A DNA stretch of 64,000 bases from Amyloporia xantha (lineage: Eukaryota; Basidiomycota; Agaricomycetes; Polyporales; Adustoporiaceae): assembly GCA_036971615.1 (NCBI GenBank), contig JAYKKR010000003.1, positions 2,170,001 to 2,234,000 on the forward strand, read 5' to 3'. Both the position numbers and the translations under genes were made by a program. The notes below the pieces were generated by a model. It did no database searches and was not told the DNA's origin. It saw nothing but the letters and a program-made list of their open reading frames with translations. Positions 34,865-47,367 of the stretch are shown piece by piece. Every line of letters begins with the position of its first letter. Position 1 is the stretch's first letter.

Positions 34865-36405
34865 ATGGCATCCTCTCGCAAAGCCCCTCTCCAGCTTAAC
34901 ATTCTTCTCGTCGGCTGCGGCCTGGGCGGGCTCGCAGCGGCGCACTGTCTCGCTCAAGCAGGTCACAAAGTCACGCTCTTCGAGTCCGCCCCCGCAATAG
35001 GTGAGGTCGGCGCAGGCATTCAGGTTACGCCGAATGTTACGCGCCTCCTCATCCGCTGGGGGATTGGTGAAGCCCTGGCGAACATTGCTGTCAGGCCCGA
35101 GGCTCTTGTCTTCCGCAGATACAGCACCGGGGAACGCGTCGCCTTCAGCCGGTGGGCAGAGAAGATGGATGCATATGGAGCGCCGTACTACCATATCCAC
35201 CGCGCAGACTTCCACAAGCTCCTCTATGACCTCGCAGCGCCTAACATCACCCTGCGACTCAACTCGACTGTGGTCGGCTGTGATCCTGAGGCACCTTCTC
35301 TGACGCTGGCATCGGGAGAGACTGTGCTGGGCGACCTGATCATCGGTGCGGATGGTGTGAAGAGCTACCTACAGCAAGTCGTCCTTGGGCGGGTCAACCC
35401 TGCTCAGGCGACGGGGGATGCAGCGTATCGAGCTCTGATCCCGACCTCGCTCATGATGGAGGATCCTGATTTGAAGCCGTTCGTGGACACACCTGAAATG
35501 ACAGGGTGGATGGGCCCCGGCAGGCATATCATGGCGTACAATATCGTGAGTATTCTCTTTCTCACAGTGCTTCTTCGCCATAGTATCCACAATCGTTTTC
35601 CCCCATAGCGCGCGAAAAAGGAGTTCAACCTGGTGATGCTTCACCCGGATGATGGTTCCGTCGAGTCGTGGACGGCGGAAGGGAGTGCTGATAAAATGCG
35701 CGCTGATTTCGCTGACTATGAGCCCCGGTACGCCCGAGTTTCTTCATTCGTGGAGGCATTCTGAGACACTGCTCCAGAGTCCAGAAAATGCTATCCCTGG
35801 TAAAGTCGACCCTGAAGTGGCGCTTGATGGACCGCCAGCCCCTCAACACTTGGATCCATCCTGCGGGGCGTGTCGCGTTACTTGGAGACGCCTGCCACCC
35901 TATGCTCGTACGTTGTCCGACGTTCTCACGCGGCGCTTACCGAGTGACGTCCTGTTCTCAGCCTTATCGTGCACAAGGCGCGGCCATGGCCATCGAAGAC
36001 GCCGCGGTGCTGGGTAATCTTCTCTCCCATGTCTCGTCCCTCTCCCAGATCAAGCCCCTCCTGTACGCGTACGAGTCCCTCCGACTCCCACGGACAGCAG
36101 AAACGCAGAGAGCATCCAGGCTGAACCAGAGAGTCTTCCACCTCCCCGACGGGCCCGAGCAGGAAGCGAGGGACATCCAGATGCGCGCGGCGATGGAGGC
36201 TGAGATCGAGATGCTCGAGCGCGAACGCGCAGGGCTCCCCGTGAAGGAGCAGACGATGGAGGGGAACCCAAATCAGTGGGCCGACCGCAAGAAGAACGAG
36301 ATCCAGTTCGGCTACGACGCGGACGAGGTGGCTGATAAGTGGTGGCGGGAGGTGGGCGAGCGCGAGGTCGGATCGCTGGGCGAGCAAGTCTCTGCACGAT
36401 TGTGA
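34865..36405 (+). CDS. FAD-dependent monooxygenase (salicylate hydroxylase-like)
   Basis: Four exons, 34865-35545, 35609-35727, 35778-35907 and 35962-36405, give 457 residues. The dinucleotide-binding GxGxxG motif is near residue 15 (ILLVGCGLGGLAAAHCLAQA), the DG motif near residue 160 (DLIIGADGVKS), and the FAD ribityl/GD motif reads GRVALLGDACHPMLPYRAQG. This is the class A flavoprotein hydroxylase pattern: NAD(P)H-dependent aromatic hydroxylation, often of salicylate-like acids. The C-terminus is long, charged and helical (MEAEIEMLERERAG). No signal peptide, so cytosolic. The substrate cannot be told from sequence. Confidence 0.88.
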
Positions 36406-38220
36406 GGACTCTGTTCGCTGTCATGCCGTGTACTTTGATGACGACCTCTAGTCTGACACCTGTACACTCAACTGTCCACCCGAAATTACTGTCATCATTG
36501 TTACATCCTGCATTTTTACCTTTTGTCTGTAGGGAATCATGAGAAGTCAATTAAGTAGATCACGAGATCCGTATGTAGATTTGACATGTATATTGCATGT
36601 AGTATGTACTATACGCACTTTCCCATCGCTCGGGATTCCTTGATAAATTGTCGGTGATTCAACATGTCTGAGTCGCCATATCGATATCCAGCCACATAGC
36701 GATGATGCCAGTGCAATAAGCCCCCTGTCTACGAGCGGAACGTTAACCTGTTACCTTCAAATGCCAAAGCACTGCAGTAGCGCGTCATTGCAACTAGCTA
36801 GAGTGTGCCTAACATTATGTAAAATTAAAGCGGCCCATTTGTTCACGCTTGGGAAGTGTTTGCGTCGGTCAAAACAAACTTGAAAGACCGAGGTCTGGCC
36901 AATTTCGCCTGTGTATCGTTGAAATGGACATTGGCTCTTCAGCAAGCACATATATCAATAGCATCAGTGAATTCAGTGTAGTCTCCCGTAGGCAGACCAT
37001 CAATAGCGACCTTTGGTGGGCGGGGAGCACGGTCACTATATTGTAGGCTTTCCAGCTTCAAGTTCTGCTGAACTCTTGGAGGGCTACAGTCAAGCTACAG
37101 TACTCATATCAACTGCGGCGGTGAACATCGATTAAGTTGCAGTGAAGTGCCGCTTGGGCCTTCGTGCGCGTCAAGATAAAAGGCACGCGGGTCAGAGGTC
37201 TCGAGGACTGATCATTACATTGATCAGATCCATAATTATGGCCGTTGACTCTTGCTATAGTCTAAGTCTGAGACGAGGCGCCATATCATTCCCACTACTT
37301 ACTAGGCTACACAGTGCGGCTAACATAACTCATTGGCAGACTTCCTACCTGTACTACGAGCTGGAACCAGCATCTCAGGGACCGACAGTGACCATATGCA
37401 CATCTCTCTAGTCTATTGTCTTTTGTCGGTGACCGAAGGCAGAGAGCCTCGGACGTGAATAACTACCATCCTCACTGCCCTACAGCCGGGAATCATAGAA
37501 TACTCAGGGTGCAAGCGACCTGCGCAGTGTTTGGAAGTGTTCGGGTCCAGCCTGAGGTCGATTTCAACTTCACGTCGAATGTACCGCTATCTTGACGGAG
37601 TTGACATAACAAACATCACAATGATGACGGCGTCACGACGCCCATAGCAGAATTAGCTCTTGATCAAGTGGGTAAATGTGTACGCCACTGGGCGCTGATA
37701 TTTAAGTTCTTCTGAAGTCTCCAGCAGACGAAGTCAATAGGACAGGTCCAGCGTCGAGAACGTCGCCCAGTCAGCTGGTTGCTGCGGGCGCATCTTTCGT
37801 TTCGTACTTACACGCATGCTGTCTAGGTCTAAACTTTCTTCGATGACGCCGAGTCTCTTATCGGGCACACAAGGCTGACCATTGCCTATTCTCGACCTCC
37901 CAACGTCCCGTATAGTTTATCCCGGCGATTGCTATTGCCGTCTCTGGAGAGACTAGAACCCAGGTTGATACCATGGGCGGTGCCTCAAGGAGCAAGACTT
38001 CCCTCAGTCCCTCAGCATGCATCGCTCGTGCCTGGCACTCAATACAGAACCAAAACATGGCTTCGAGTCTGACAGCGTGCGGGTACCTATCGCACAGGGA
38101 CTTGTCGTCCCCGTGAATCATGTAGGTTTTTCGAGCGGCGCTTATCACAGCATGCCAGATATCAGGCGCTCCGCTCTGTATAATAACTGTCGTACGGAGG
38201 ATGCAGGCCAGCGTGTCCAG
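36406..38220. other. 1.8 kb intergenic
   Basis: No supported coding sequence. The longest frame, minus strand 37858-38241, overlaps the start of the next gene and has no recognisable motif. No repeats or RNA genes noticed. Confidence 0.4.
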
Positions 38221-40026
38221 ATGGCCTCCCACTCCCAGCATGAGAAATTAGCGCATGCGATACAGTTCGCACGAGCAACGTAAGTGAAGCTGTTTGTCCG
38301 TCTCTCCAGTCATTACTTACTTCCGCTGCAGCGATGTTGGAGCATATTGCACTTGCGCTGCTAGTGGTGAATGCTTAAGCGTGGGTGTATCTTGATCATG
38401 CTCATACTGACCCAACATCGTGCATTACAGTCGTTGTAATTTATGAATATGTGACCACCTTTCCGCAGGAGGTTCGGTGCTTCTGGTCCCGGAAGGTTAC
38501 TGGCGCCACAATTATTTTTATGCTAAATCGGTATATGTTATTCGTCCTTGGGATTGCTTTAACGTTCGAGAGTGTCTCGTGGAGTACTGTTTTAGTAAGC
38601 CAATCTAATATACTTCGTGGAAAATATTCTCACATACACATCTCCAGAGGTGTGGTGGTTTATTGGACAATGGAAGCGATGTGCTGACCATATATAATCG
38701 ATTCTAGCTGTGAGACCGTTAATCTATTGTATGAAATTTCAAACATTGCGCTATATATTGTCTCAGCAGGTTAGTCACTGTCTATACATTCATCCAATCG
38801 GAATATTGACGTCTATTGGCTAGTCTTTTCGGCACTTCGAACATACGCTATTGGTGACCGTGCCGTTGGACTCGCCCTTCTGGTACTAGCACTTGGTCTG
38901 GTAGAGGCCGCGACTAATATCGTGAGCACGAACTTTATAGTAGTCGCTATGGTACTCAACAACTGTCGCATGTCAGTATCAAGATGCCTACGAATCCCAT
39001 ACCTATGTGTTATGGATCGCTTCAATACCCGTCTGTAGCCAAGCTCCGAATCTCCCGAATGTTGTCCATGATAAGTATGTAAGATATGCGTGTAGTCAGG
39101 TCTAATGCTTACGGAGTGTCTACGTAGACGTAACTTATACAAAATTGGCATATATATTTACATTGACTCATTTATCTGCATCCTCTAGTCGTCCAGTCCA
39201 CACGAATCTGTGCCATTGCGGGCGACGTGATTGTGCTGGGTGTTACCTTCTATCACACTCTCAAGATCAAGAAGGAGGCCTCTCAAGCGAAGATAGGTGT
39301 TTCTTTGATTACGTTATTGCTGGTGGATGGTGAGTGCGATAATCATGGAGGAAAAACAGCTCTTATTGACGTGCTATTAGGTGTTCTGTACTTCGGGTAT
39401 GCTCATCTGGTACGCGAAGAACAGCTTGATTCTCATACACGTCTGTTTTCTTCATAGAGCTTTATTGATTCTCAATGTGTTGTTACTGGCATCGTCACTG
39501 ACCCGGGCTGATGCCTCTGTCAGTACAGAGTTTTCGTCTCATCTGCACGTCAATGATGCAATCTGACTCGTTCCTTTGTAGCTGAATGTGTCTAATGCGA
39601 CGTATTTCATCGCACCGTTTGTGTCTATACCCCGATCTCTGCTGATTAGAAAACTGATTCATTTATAACAGAATATCATCCATATTGATTTCAAGATTCA
39701 TGCTCAACCTTCGCCAGATTCGAAACGATCCAAGCGATTCGCTACCTGCGGGCTCCGGAACGCCATCCTTCGTACGCTCACAAGCCATGGCAACCTCGAC
39801 GTCACAGACCCAGTTGACTACCGTGAGGTTTTCGTCTGCGCTCGTGGGCAACATGGGCGCATCCCTTGATTACGAGTCATACATCCCCTCCTTGTCGAAG
39901 AACGACCCTGATGTCAATGACTTAGACTGGACTGACGACCCCCCCAACGTCGATGGTATCAGATTGGAGCGTCCAACGTCGATCCGTGAGTGGACAGGTG
40001 ACGACCTGGAAGCAGAAGCTTTATAG
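38221..40026 (+). CDS. second DUF6533 membrane protein
   Basis: Start ATG at 38221 (MASHSQHEKLAHAIQFARAT). Exons 38221-38279 and 38332-38363, then 38431 onward, read AIVVIYEYVTTFPQEVRCFW and FMLNRYMLFVLGI. Later exons give VFSALRTYAIGDRAVGLALL, STRICAIAGDVIVLGVTFYH, DGVLYFGALLILNVLLLAS and ISSILISRFMLNLRQIRNDP. A hydrophilic acidic tail ends DDLEAEAL at 40026. The order of signatures is the same as in the copy at 19.9 kb, with low sequence identity, so the two are old paralogues. Several hydrophobic helices are evident; function unknown. Middle exon borders (38.6-39.2 kb) are approximate. Confidence 0.75.
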
Positions 40027-41184
40027 GTCACGGATGTAAGTACGCTAGAACTACCTTTGGTATGTATGTCTATTGGCATATGCTGATCAAGACATGTTTC
40101 ATCTCTATGTCAGATCCCTGCTTTGGCTGTATGGACATGTTTTTAATCGATGTATCCGTAGTTTTGTCAGTTAAATTATCAGCTATTGAAAGTTGAGTAT
40201 AATGTTTTCAAGCGCCGTGTCCTGGGGGGCACGTCGAGGCTCACACAAAGTGTCCTTCAATCTGAAGTGCGCCACTCTACCACTGGCATCCATTCAGCAG
40301 ACTGAACTCGAAAAGAGCACAGGTGTGTTGAAGTTGAAATGTATGCTCACTGCACGAGCATGAAAATCCGGGCGACATTGCAGCTCGACAAGCATTGCCC
40401 GATAGTATGCGGAGGAGAAGACGCGCGCTCACGTCTATGAAAGCGCTGATCAGAGCACCAAATATACTGGTATGCTATTGATATTAACGCTACGTTTAGT
40501 CTTGGCATGCCAAAAGACACGCCAAGGTACTTACTCCTGTCAAACGTGGGTGTGAGACTCGGAGATGTGTCGAAGATGTCGCAAACAGCACACACTTTCA
40601 AATTGTTGAAGTTGCAACTGGCAGTTTTCCTCCTGAGGATCTGACGCCGCCGCCGATAGGACTCGGATTCGCTGGCAGGCGTAAGTCCAATTCGATCTGC
40701 GGTCACCTTCCTTCGGGACAATTTGTGATTGTGACGGTGGTTCAGCGGAGATTTTCAACTTCGAAGGATTGATGATGCTAGTAGTGTTTTGCACAGCAGG
40801 GCCCTAGTAGCTGTCGCCGCTCTAACTGATACAACAGTGGTGGTGAAACTCTTATCGAGATCACAAGCTGCAGTGTCCACTGTCCAAGCGTAATTCAAAT
40901 CGAGGCTGTCGGGTTCGGAGGCAGTGACCGCGACGGAGCGCCGAATTTACATGCATGACAAGACTGGGGCCGTATAAATCTATGTGGAAAAATATAAATG
41001 ACATGACAATGTCATATAAAGAGGGGAAGCTATTGACTAGGCGATAGCGATATGCATAGCTCAGAGGTGATAGAATGAGATGACGGACTCGGAGGTGATA
41101 CAAACCGAGGGAGATAGTGGATCCATGAACCCAAAAGGGGTACTCCCGACATGCGACCGCATTCGAATTCAAAAATCTATTCCA
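40027..41184. other. 1.2 kb intergenic
   Basis: Short frames on both strands, none with a recognisable motif or a consistent exon chain. It separates the 3' ends of the DUF6533 gene and the P450 gene, which converge here. Confidence 0.4.
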
Positions 41185-43121
41185 TCAGGCCGTTTGGACC
41201 GGAGTGAAGATAAGGGGACCAGAGTCAGAAGGCTGCACATTGTCGGGGAACGTGATGCGATAGCGCTTGAGAATAAGGGACAGCGCGATTTTCATTTCAT
41301 GTACGGCAAAGAAGCGACCAGGGCATGCGTGCCTTGTGTAAAGACAACGACAACATTGCGGTTAATGGGATGTCGAAGACAAATACACACGACGACTGAC
41401 CTTCCGAGACCGAATGTAACCATGTCCGGCCCAATGCGGGCTGCACCCTTGTCGGTGCCTACAAATCGCCAGGCGTTGAACTCGTGCGGATTGGGCCCTT
41501 GTAGGTCAGGCGAATAGAAAACGTCGTCCGTGTTGATGTTGACCACCGTTCCTGAGATGTAACAGCCGCATAAGCAACCGCTTCTTTTCAGATGGTAGCG
41601 CTCTGAAATCACCTTTCGGAAGGACGTAGCCGCCTGGTAATTTCCATTCGTCCATTCCGACGATCTTGTGTGGGAGGCCGATACTCCGACCGCTCGTACG
41701 GAGGCTCTCGCGGAGGAAACTGTCCAGCTTGTGCAGCGACTTGATGTGGTCTAGAGTCATGCTGCCATCTGCCCAGTCCTCGCCCAAGACCTCCTTCTGT
41801 TCCTGGATGAGTTCAGGTAAAAACTGCGGATATTTTGCGAAGTTGTAAAGGCAAACAGCCGTGCGCCTTGTGGTGGTATGGATGGAAAAGAAGACAAGCG
41901 TGAGCATGAGGGTTGTCAGCTCGTTCTCGTTTACGGGTTGGTCCAAAGGTATAGTGTCTAGATAGGCTTGGAGGGAATCGGGCTATACCTATGTAAGAAA
42001 TGCGCGTATTCCTCGAATACACGCATACATACCGAACGGTCGTAATCATCTCCAAGTTCAGCCATAAGTCGGCGCCGTTCGTGCACAATGGGCATTGTGT
42101 CTGATGTTTCCGCCGTCAGCTGAGATGTTCAATAACAGATATGAAACACCAACATTTCAGGATTTTCGCACGATAGACCACTGAAGGTGAAGTGACCGTA
42201 TTAAACTTGATCCTGAAGGAAATTAATAATGTGTGTCATTTACGATAGAAATCCTCACTCACCACATCCAGAGCTTGGCGACTGTCGGGAATAGGGCCAA
42301 TATGGGGCTTTTGCGAGCCACAAAATGCCCAATCGACGTTGCAAACTCTTTATAGACAGGAATGAGTTCACTGTTAGTACCAAGTTCCTGCAATGGGTAT
42401 TTGTTAGGTCATGTTTGAAGACCAAGTTTCTGTCAATTACGACCAACCTCCCCAAAGAAACAGACGGTCGTTGCGCGTGCAATGACATCTTCTATCAGGT
42501 GTGTGGGCTTCTCGATGCACACAGGCTCCTTCTGGTCTTCACCGACGCCAATATCGTATCCTCGCGTGAGAACGTCGGATAAAATGGGAATAAAACGAGC
42601 AAGGTAGGGAGTGAGTATACTGGCAAAGAGCCTATGCGGCTCCAGCTCGACTGATGAAGTTCCAAGCATGTCTGCAAGGCGGAACTCTTCCTTGACTGCC
42701 TCCTACGTGCAAACGCTTTAGCAGGGAACACGCGGTGTGGAGTCGTTATGTAGCCGTACCTCAAAGCTGAACGCAGGGTTGAGGAAGATGTCGCGAACGT
42801 GCTCTTTGCCGACGACGGTTTGGACATGGCCACGGAAGTAAACACGGAATACAGGGCCATACTTCTCGCATGCATTGCTTGTAAAGGCGGCGGGGTTCTT
42901 GATGAAGTCGAATGTAGACCCTAAGATAGGCCACTGTTGCACATCCTACGTGAGGAACGGCTGGTTTTAGTATACAAGAAGATGCATACCTTGTATTTAA
43001 CAAGAGGTGGCAACTTCGACTTGCGGTCAGATCGAACGAACCCTAGCCTCCACGCTAATACGGTAATTGCACAGAAGAAAGCAGCGGTGGCCGTCTCCAG
43101 AGAATTGAATGTGACAGCCAT
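41185..43121 (-). CDS. cytochrome P450 monooxygenase
   Basis: Nine exons (43121-42990, 42945-42760, 42702-42448, 42387-42263, 42212-42197, 42119-42033, 41982-41613, 41551-41401, 41332-41185) give 489 residues; exon 5 is 16 nt. Residues 8-30 form an N-terminal membrane anchor. The I-helix reads LVFFSIHTTTRRTA, the K-helix ExxR is FLRESLR, the PERF-like segment is FNAWRF, and the heme loop is FGLGRHACPGRFF with the ligand Cys. The HTTT form of the I-helix fits basidiomycete families of the CYP51/CYP5150 neighbourhood, but I cannot assign a CYP number. Expected place: ER membrane. All introns are GT-AG. Confidence 0.88.
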
Positions 43122-43935
43122 GACTAATAGAATGATGTTGGAACTTGAAGCCCATGTTCTCGGTGGTATTTATGCGATTTGTGGGCTCTTATCATTATTT
43201 CGTGCCGTACGATGGCTGGGAAACCGTTCTGGCTGTGTCAGGGTCTGTCAGTCTGTCCAGAAGTCATAAATCAGCCCAATCAAGCTCCACTCAAGCTCCA
43301 TTCACGAAACACGGTGGTCTGTTAGGAGGACTTTAGACAGTGACGCCTGGAGCAATTTCAAACGCAGTTCATGAATGAACATCTGGTCCGGATCTCTCGG
43401 AGACATTCCTGCACATACTCACGCATTTCACAGGTAGCGCATAGTCCAATCTGCAGAAATGTTGAACTCTCACTCAAGTTTTACCACGGCTTGAGACTGC
43501 CAGTGATATTACCGGCTAAATTCCATCAAGCACTGTGATAATCAGTAAAGCGAGTGCACCCTGGCACAACAGCGACCGGCATGGCACCGCTATCCTTCGC
43601 TTCAAGTTAGTTTTTAAAAACCTCCATGACCAGCTATAGCAGACGGGTGACATACCGCACAGACCTGCAACTTGAAGATACTACTTCAAGTTTATGTGTC
43701 GAGTTAGAGTCACAGGCTCACGATGCTGAAAGGGACATGATCTCCTATAGCGAACGTGCCAGAAATCATAGGATTTGTAAATTTCCCAGCGACATAACGA
43801 CGCCCCCAAAGAGATGCGGTACTGCAGGTATTGGTATCTAGATCTCATGAAGACGTGATGAAGTTAACTGGGCATAATTGGCGCCCCGACCGACGCGGAG
43901 CCGTAACTCTGCGCTAACCTTCAACCATCCCCTTC

Positions 43936-44860
43936 TTGGTAACTCAACTCCGAACCACATTCGCAATTGTTGACTATCCTATCTTGCTAATATGCTTGCA
44001 CTTTTATTCAAGAGCTGTGATTGAACTGGGGTCACTGCTCAAAGTTTTCACTGACAGCGTGGCTACCATCTTCATCCTGAAGCGATATATTAGCTTTAAG
44101 AGCCGTCCTTGGACGTTTTGTTTAGTAGGCCTTTCTCCGTGTGTCGGAACATGTGTCCTAACTCACCTGATTTATATTGGAATGAACATTGATTACATCA
44201 GGCGTGTCGGACTGTCCGAATCCCAAGTTGTGAGGCCACCATATGCTGTATAGCGTCACATCGTACTCCTGTACGCCGTTTCTTAGTCTCCATCTATGGG
44301 CAGCACCCTGTGTAGACAATATATCTGTACGCTATTGCTCTCAGGAAACATAACTGATGCTTGTTGCTATCAAAGTCCTTACCAGGTTTCTCAGCGCTCC
44401 GCGTGTAGTATATGCGGCGGCCATGAATGGTGCGAAGTGGTTTCATGCTTTGACTACCCTATCGCACGAGCTTTTCCCGGCTGTTACCAATGCAGTAGAC
44501 ATCCTTACCCGTACGTCTCGTTCACTGCATGTGCTAAGTTGGCATTATACTGTTTGACATTATCAGAACATCGCATGACTGCGTCGTATCTACCTAGAAT
44601 ATTCCAGCGCGCACCACTTATCGCCGGCGACGTGCATGTGGATTTTTTGCAAGGGACGCCGACTTGATGCTAAACACAGGCGTCTTTGTTCACTGAGACT
44701 TGTCTACATGATCGGTTTCAATCACACGACCAAGTTATGTTCACAAGGTCTTATGACTGACACTGCAGGAGCATTCTTTCTCGGGTCGGTGTCATGGGGG
44801 GCCTTTGAAGCGTCCGACAGAGTTCTTTCGAAGCTCACGTTGAACCGAAGGCGGTAGTCG
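43936..44860 (+). pseudogene. decayed third DUF6533 copy
   Basis: Family motifs occur in order but in different frames and with lesions. TDSVATIFILKRYISF is near 44060, and SAPRVVYAAAMNGAKWFHAL with PAVTNAV lies at 44390-44490 (intact relatives read SALRVYA-G-W). RAPLIAGDV is near 44610 and is followed at once by a stop. RDTAGAFFLG-like sequence is near 44760. No exon chain keeps one frame. Read as a pseudogene rather than a new gene; the region 43122-43935 upstream has no supported gene. Confidence 0.55.
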
Positions 44861-44990
44861 CAAGCTTTCACCACGTGTCACGCTGCCTGTAGCTTGCTGA
44901 ACGCGCTACGATGCAGCTATCATAACACCTCGTACTACACACTGGCGATGTTGTGGAGACTGTGCACACCCAGGCGTCCTCTACTGTAAG

Positions 44991-45422
44991 GTTGGCAACG
45001 GGACGATAGCGAGCTGTACTTTGACGATCGCGTCCCAGCGCGAAGCCTCCGCGTGCTTTTCACAATGTGGGATCGAAATCACCTCCAGGCGCATCCAGCT
45101 GTGAAGCGATCAAAAGCATGGTTCGCATTGTCAGGTCCCATTGAGCCATTCGATCGAAGGGGGCCTGCCACCAGTCTCTGCGGATGCGTCTATTGCAATG
45201 TTGGCAATGGGCTCGGGGGGATAGCGAGCTGTACTCTGACGCTCGCGTGCCAGCGCGCAGAGCCTCCGCGCACTCTTGGTAATGCGGGGTCGGAAAGGAA
45301 TCTCTCCACACGCATCAAGTTGAGAAGCGATCGTAAACGTGGATCGCAATCTCTGGTCGTACTGAGTCATTCGGTCTAGTGGGGGCCTATCACTACTGTC
45401 TGCGTCTATACGCAATTCGCAG
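44991..45422 (+). repeat. diverged tandem duplication, unit about 210 bp
   Basis: 44991-45199 and 45200-45422 are direct repeats. Both begin GTTGGCAA[CT]GGG, contain GATAGCGAGCTGTACT.TGACG, AGCCTCCGCG, a GAAGCGATC..AA block and GGGGGCCT, and end near TGCGTCTAT. Identity is visibly below that of the 19.4 kb duplication, so it is older. No gene is assigned to it. Confidence 0.7.
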
Positions 45423-47367
45423 TACAACTGCTAGGACACGTACAGATGATGAGTACCAAGAGAGCGCATCAGACAACGTCCCATAAATAATATAAGTGAT
45501 GATACAGCCTGATACACTCATCCCCCCTATACAGCCTGGCTCCGCGTATAAAATCCCTCGTGACGCCAGGTAAAGTATACGAATCACGAAACCTGGAGAA
45601 CGCTGACCTGCTCAGTGTATGCTGCCAGTCTTTTTCAGCGCTGGTGCGGACGCGGAGCCCCCGTTCGTGGTGGGATGACCGCCATTAGCGTGGATCGACT
45701 CGGTCGAATGCGAGCGCACGCCTGCGCCGGGCCCAAAGGTTGCATTGTTATAGGCTTTCACGAAGCCCCTACAGGTGCCGAATTACCCACGCGCACAGGA
45801 AGGCAGCGCTGATCAGAGGAACGAAGCGCGACAAAGAGACTGCGGGCGTACCGCTGTGTGGCGTCCAGGTAATCGCTGCGATCCAACCGCTTATTTGTCT
45901 TGACGGAGACGCCCTGGTGGGAGACATTCACGCCTCTGTTTTTGAGCCTGAACATAGATTGAGGCTTGAGCAGGCCGAAGCTGAACACAGGCGCAGCACT
46001 CACCCCTGTTTTGTGGCATCCAGAACTTGGGAGGTCGCTCTGCCTAGGTACAATAGGCCGAAGACTACACCAGCGGCAACAGATAGCGTCTGTATGGCCC
46101 AGATGTCAGAGTTAGGGCATCAGCCGCCACCAAAGCATCACAAGATACGCACGACCGCGAGGGAGAGGAAGTCAAGCCTGTGCAGTCGAAATTGGCGTCC
46201 GTCAACAGAGGGGATCAAGATGCTTACCAGCTTGCCATGATGATGGGAGGGGAATTGCTTTTGGTAGTGTGCGAACGTCGACGGTAGGATCCTCGATATA
46301 TCTCGCGACGAATAGAGTTCAGTCAGCTGTATGGTCTGTCCGGGAAGCCTTGATATCAGAAACGCAGATATCCGGCGGTCGTAATAAGTCGTTTCTCGTG
46401 ATGAATTGCGGGCTGAAGGGAAGACGACGGGATGAAGGGAATGGAAGAGCAGGATAGGACAACCAGTGTAGTCTGCAATATATACGGTAGAGGAAAGAGA
46501 TAGACGGATGACTATAATTACACCTTGATATAAGGATATTGGAGGCGGTGCCAAATGATGACCGCATATGGCGCATACGCAGATGCCGAGCTTCGGCCCA
46601 CCGCACTTCGCCACCGGGGCGATCCTCCATCACAGCTTCGCCGAGCCTGTGCCTTCCCAGTCTGACGACAGCTGACTGCTGCTGTGCATTAAAGGGCTTA
46701 CCCGCAGTCGCTCCTTACAGTCGGTGGAGAGCAAACACCTTTTCTGCGAGGATATATGTACTACATATTCGAATTTCAATGGGGCGATGGAACCACAACA
46801 ATTCTGTCGAGTTTGAAATATCTATTCTCAACGGGCATCGACCCCTTTGTTTGAATGTGCTGCTAGGAGTCCGGACTGAAAATTGCTTTCGAAGTCTGCT
46901 CTCAAAAGCACTGTGATAAATGCGTACCAAGGGGTTGAATGAGCGGCCTCCTCCGCCGCAAGTACCACCTACATATATGAGGCTCGGAACTCAGAGTCAC
47001 AGTCAGAAGGGAAGGTCAAAGTTCATGGAAGACTTAAGACTGAAGGAGGCTAGACTCAATGAGACTGGAGGGCGTCGTAACGAGCGCTGATCTGCCTCTG
47101 CTGCATGCGAACAATGCGCAGAAGTCACCCACCGATTGCTCCCTGATCATGTTCGTTTGCCAGACACTCACCATCCTACCTCAAGCGCCTCTAGAAAGTG
47201 TGATTTCGATCCGCCAACTTGAAGATAGATATGACTTCGGGTTAATCTCGAAGAATTTCGAGCATGCTAACCGGGCAGTTCCGCTCAAGTCCCAAGATGG
47301 CGTCGACGAGAGGCAAAAAGTATACTGTCGAGGGAAATAAAGTAGACTACAGGGAAATAATCGACAC
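45423..47367. other. 1.9 kb without a supported gene
   Basis: Several overlapping frames (for example plus 45740-46240 and minus 46138-46614), but none has a recognisable motif, and strand choice is ambiguous. Nothing else was noticed. Confidence 0.35.

Noticed and set aside
37858..38241. 127-codon minus-strand frame
   Set aside because: Overlaps the start of the DUF6533 gene on the other strand and has no motif.
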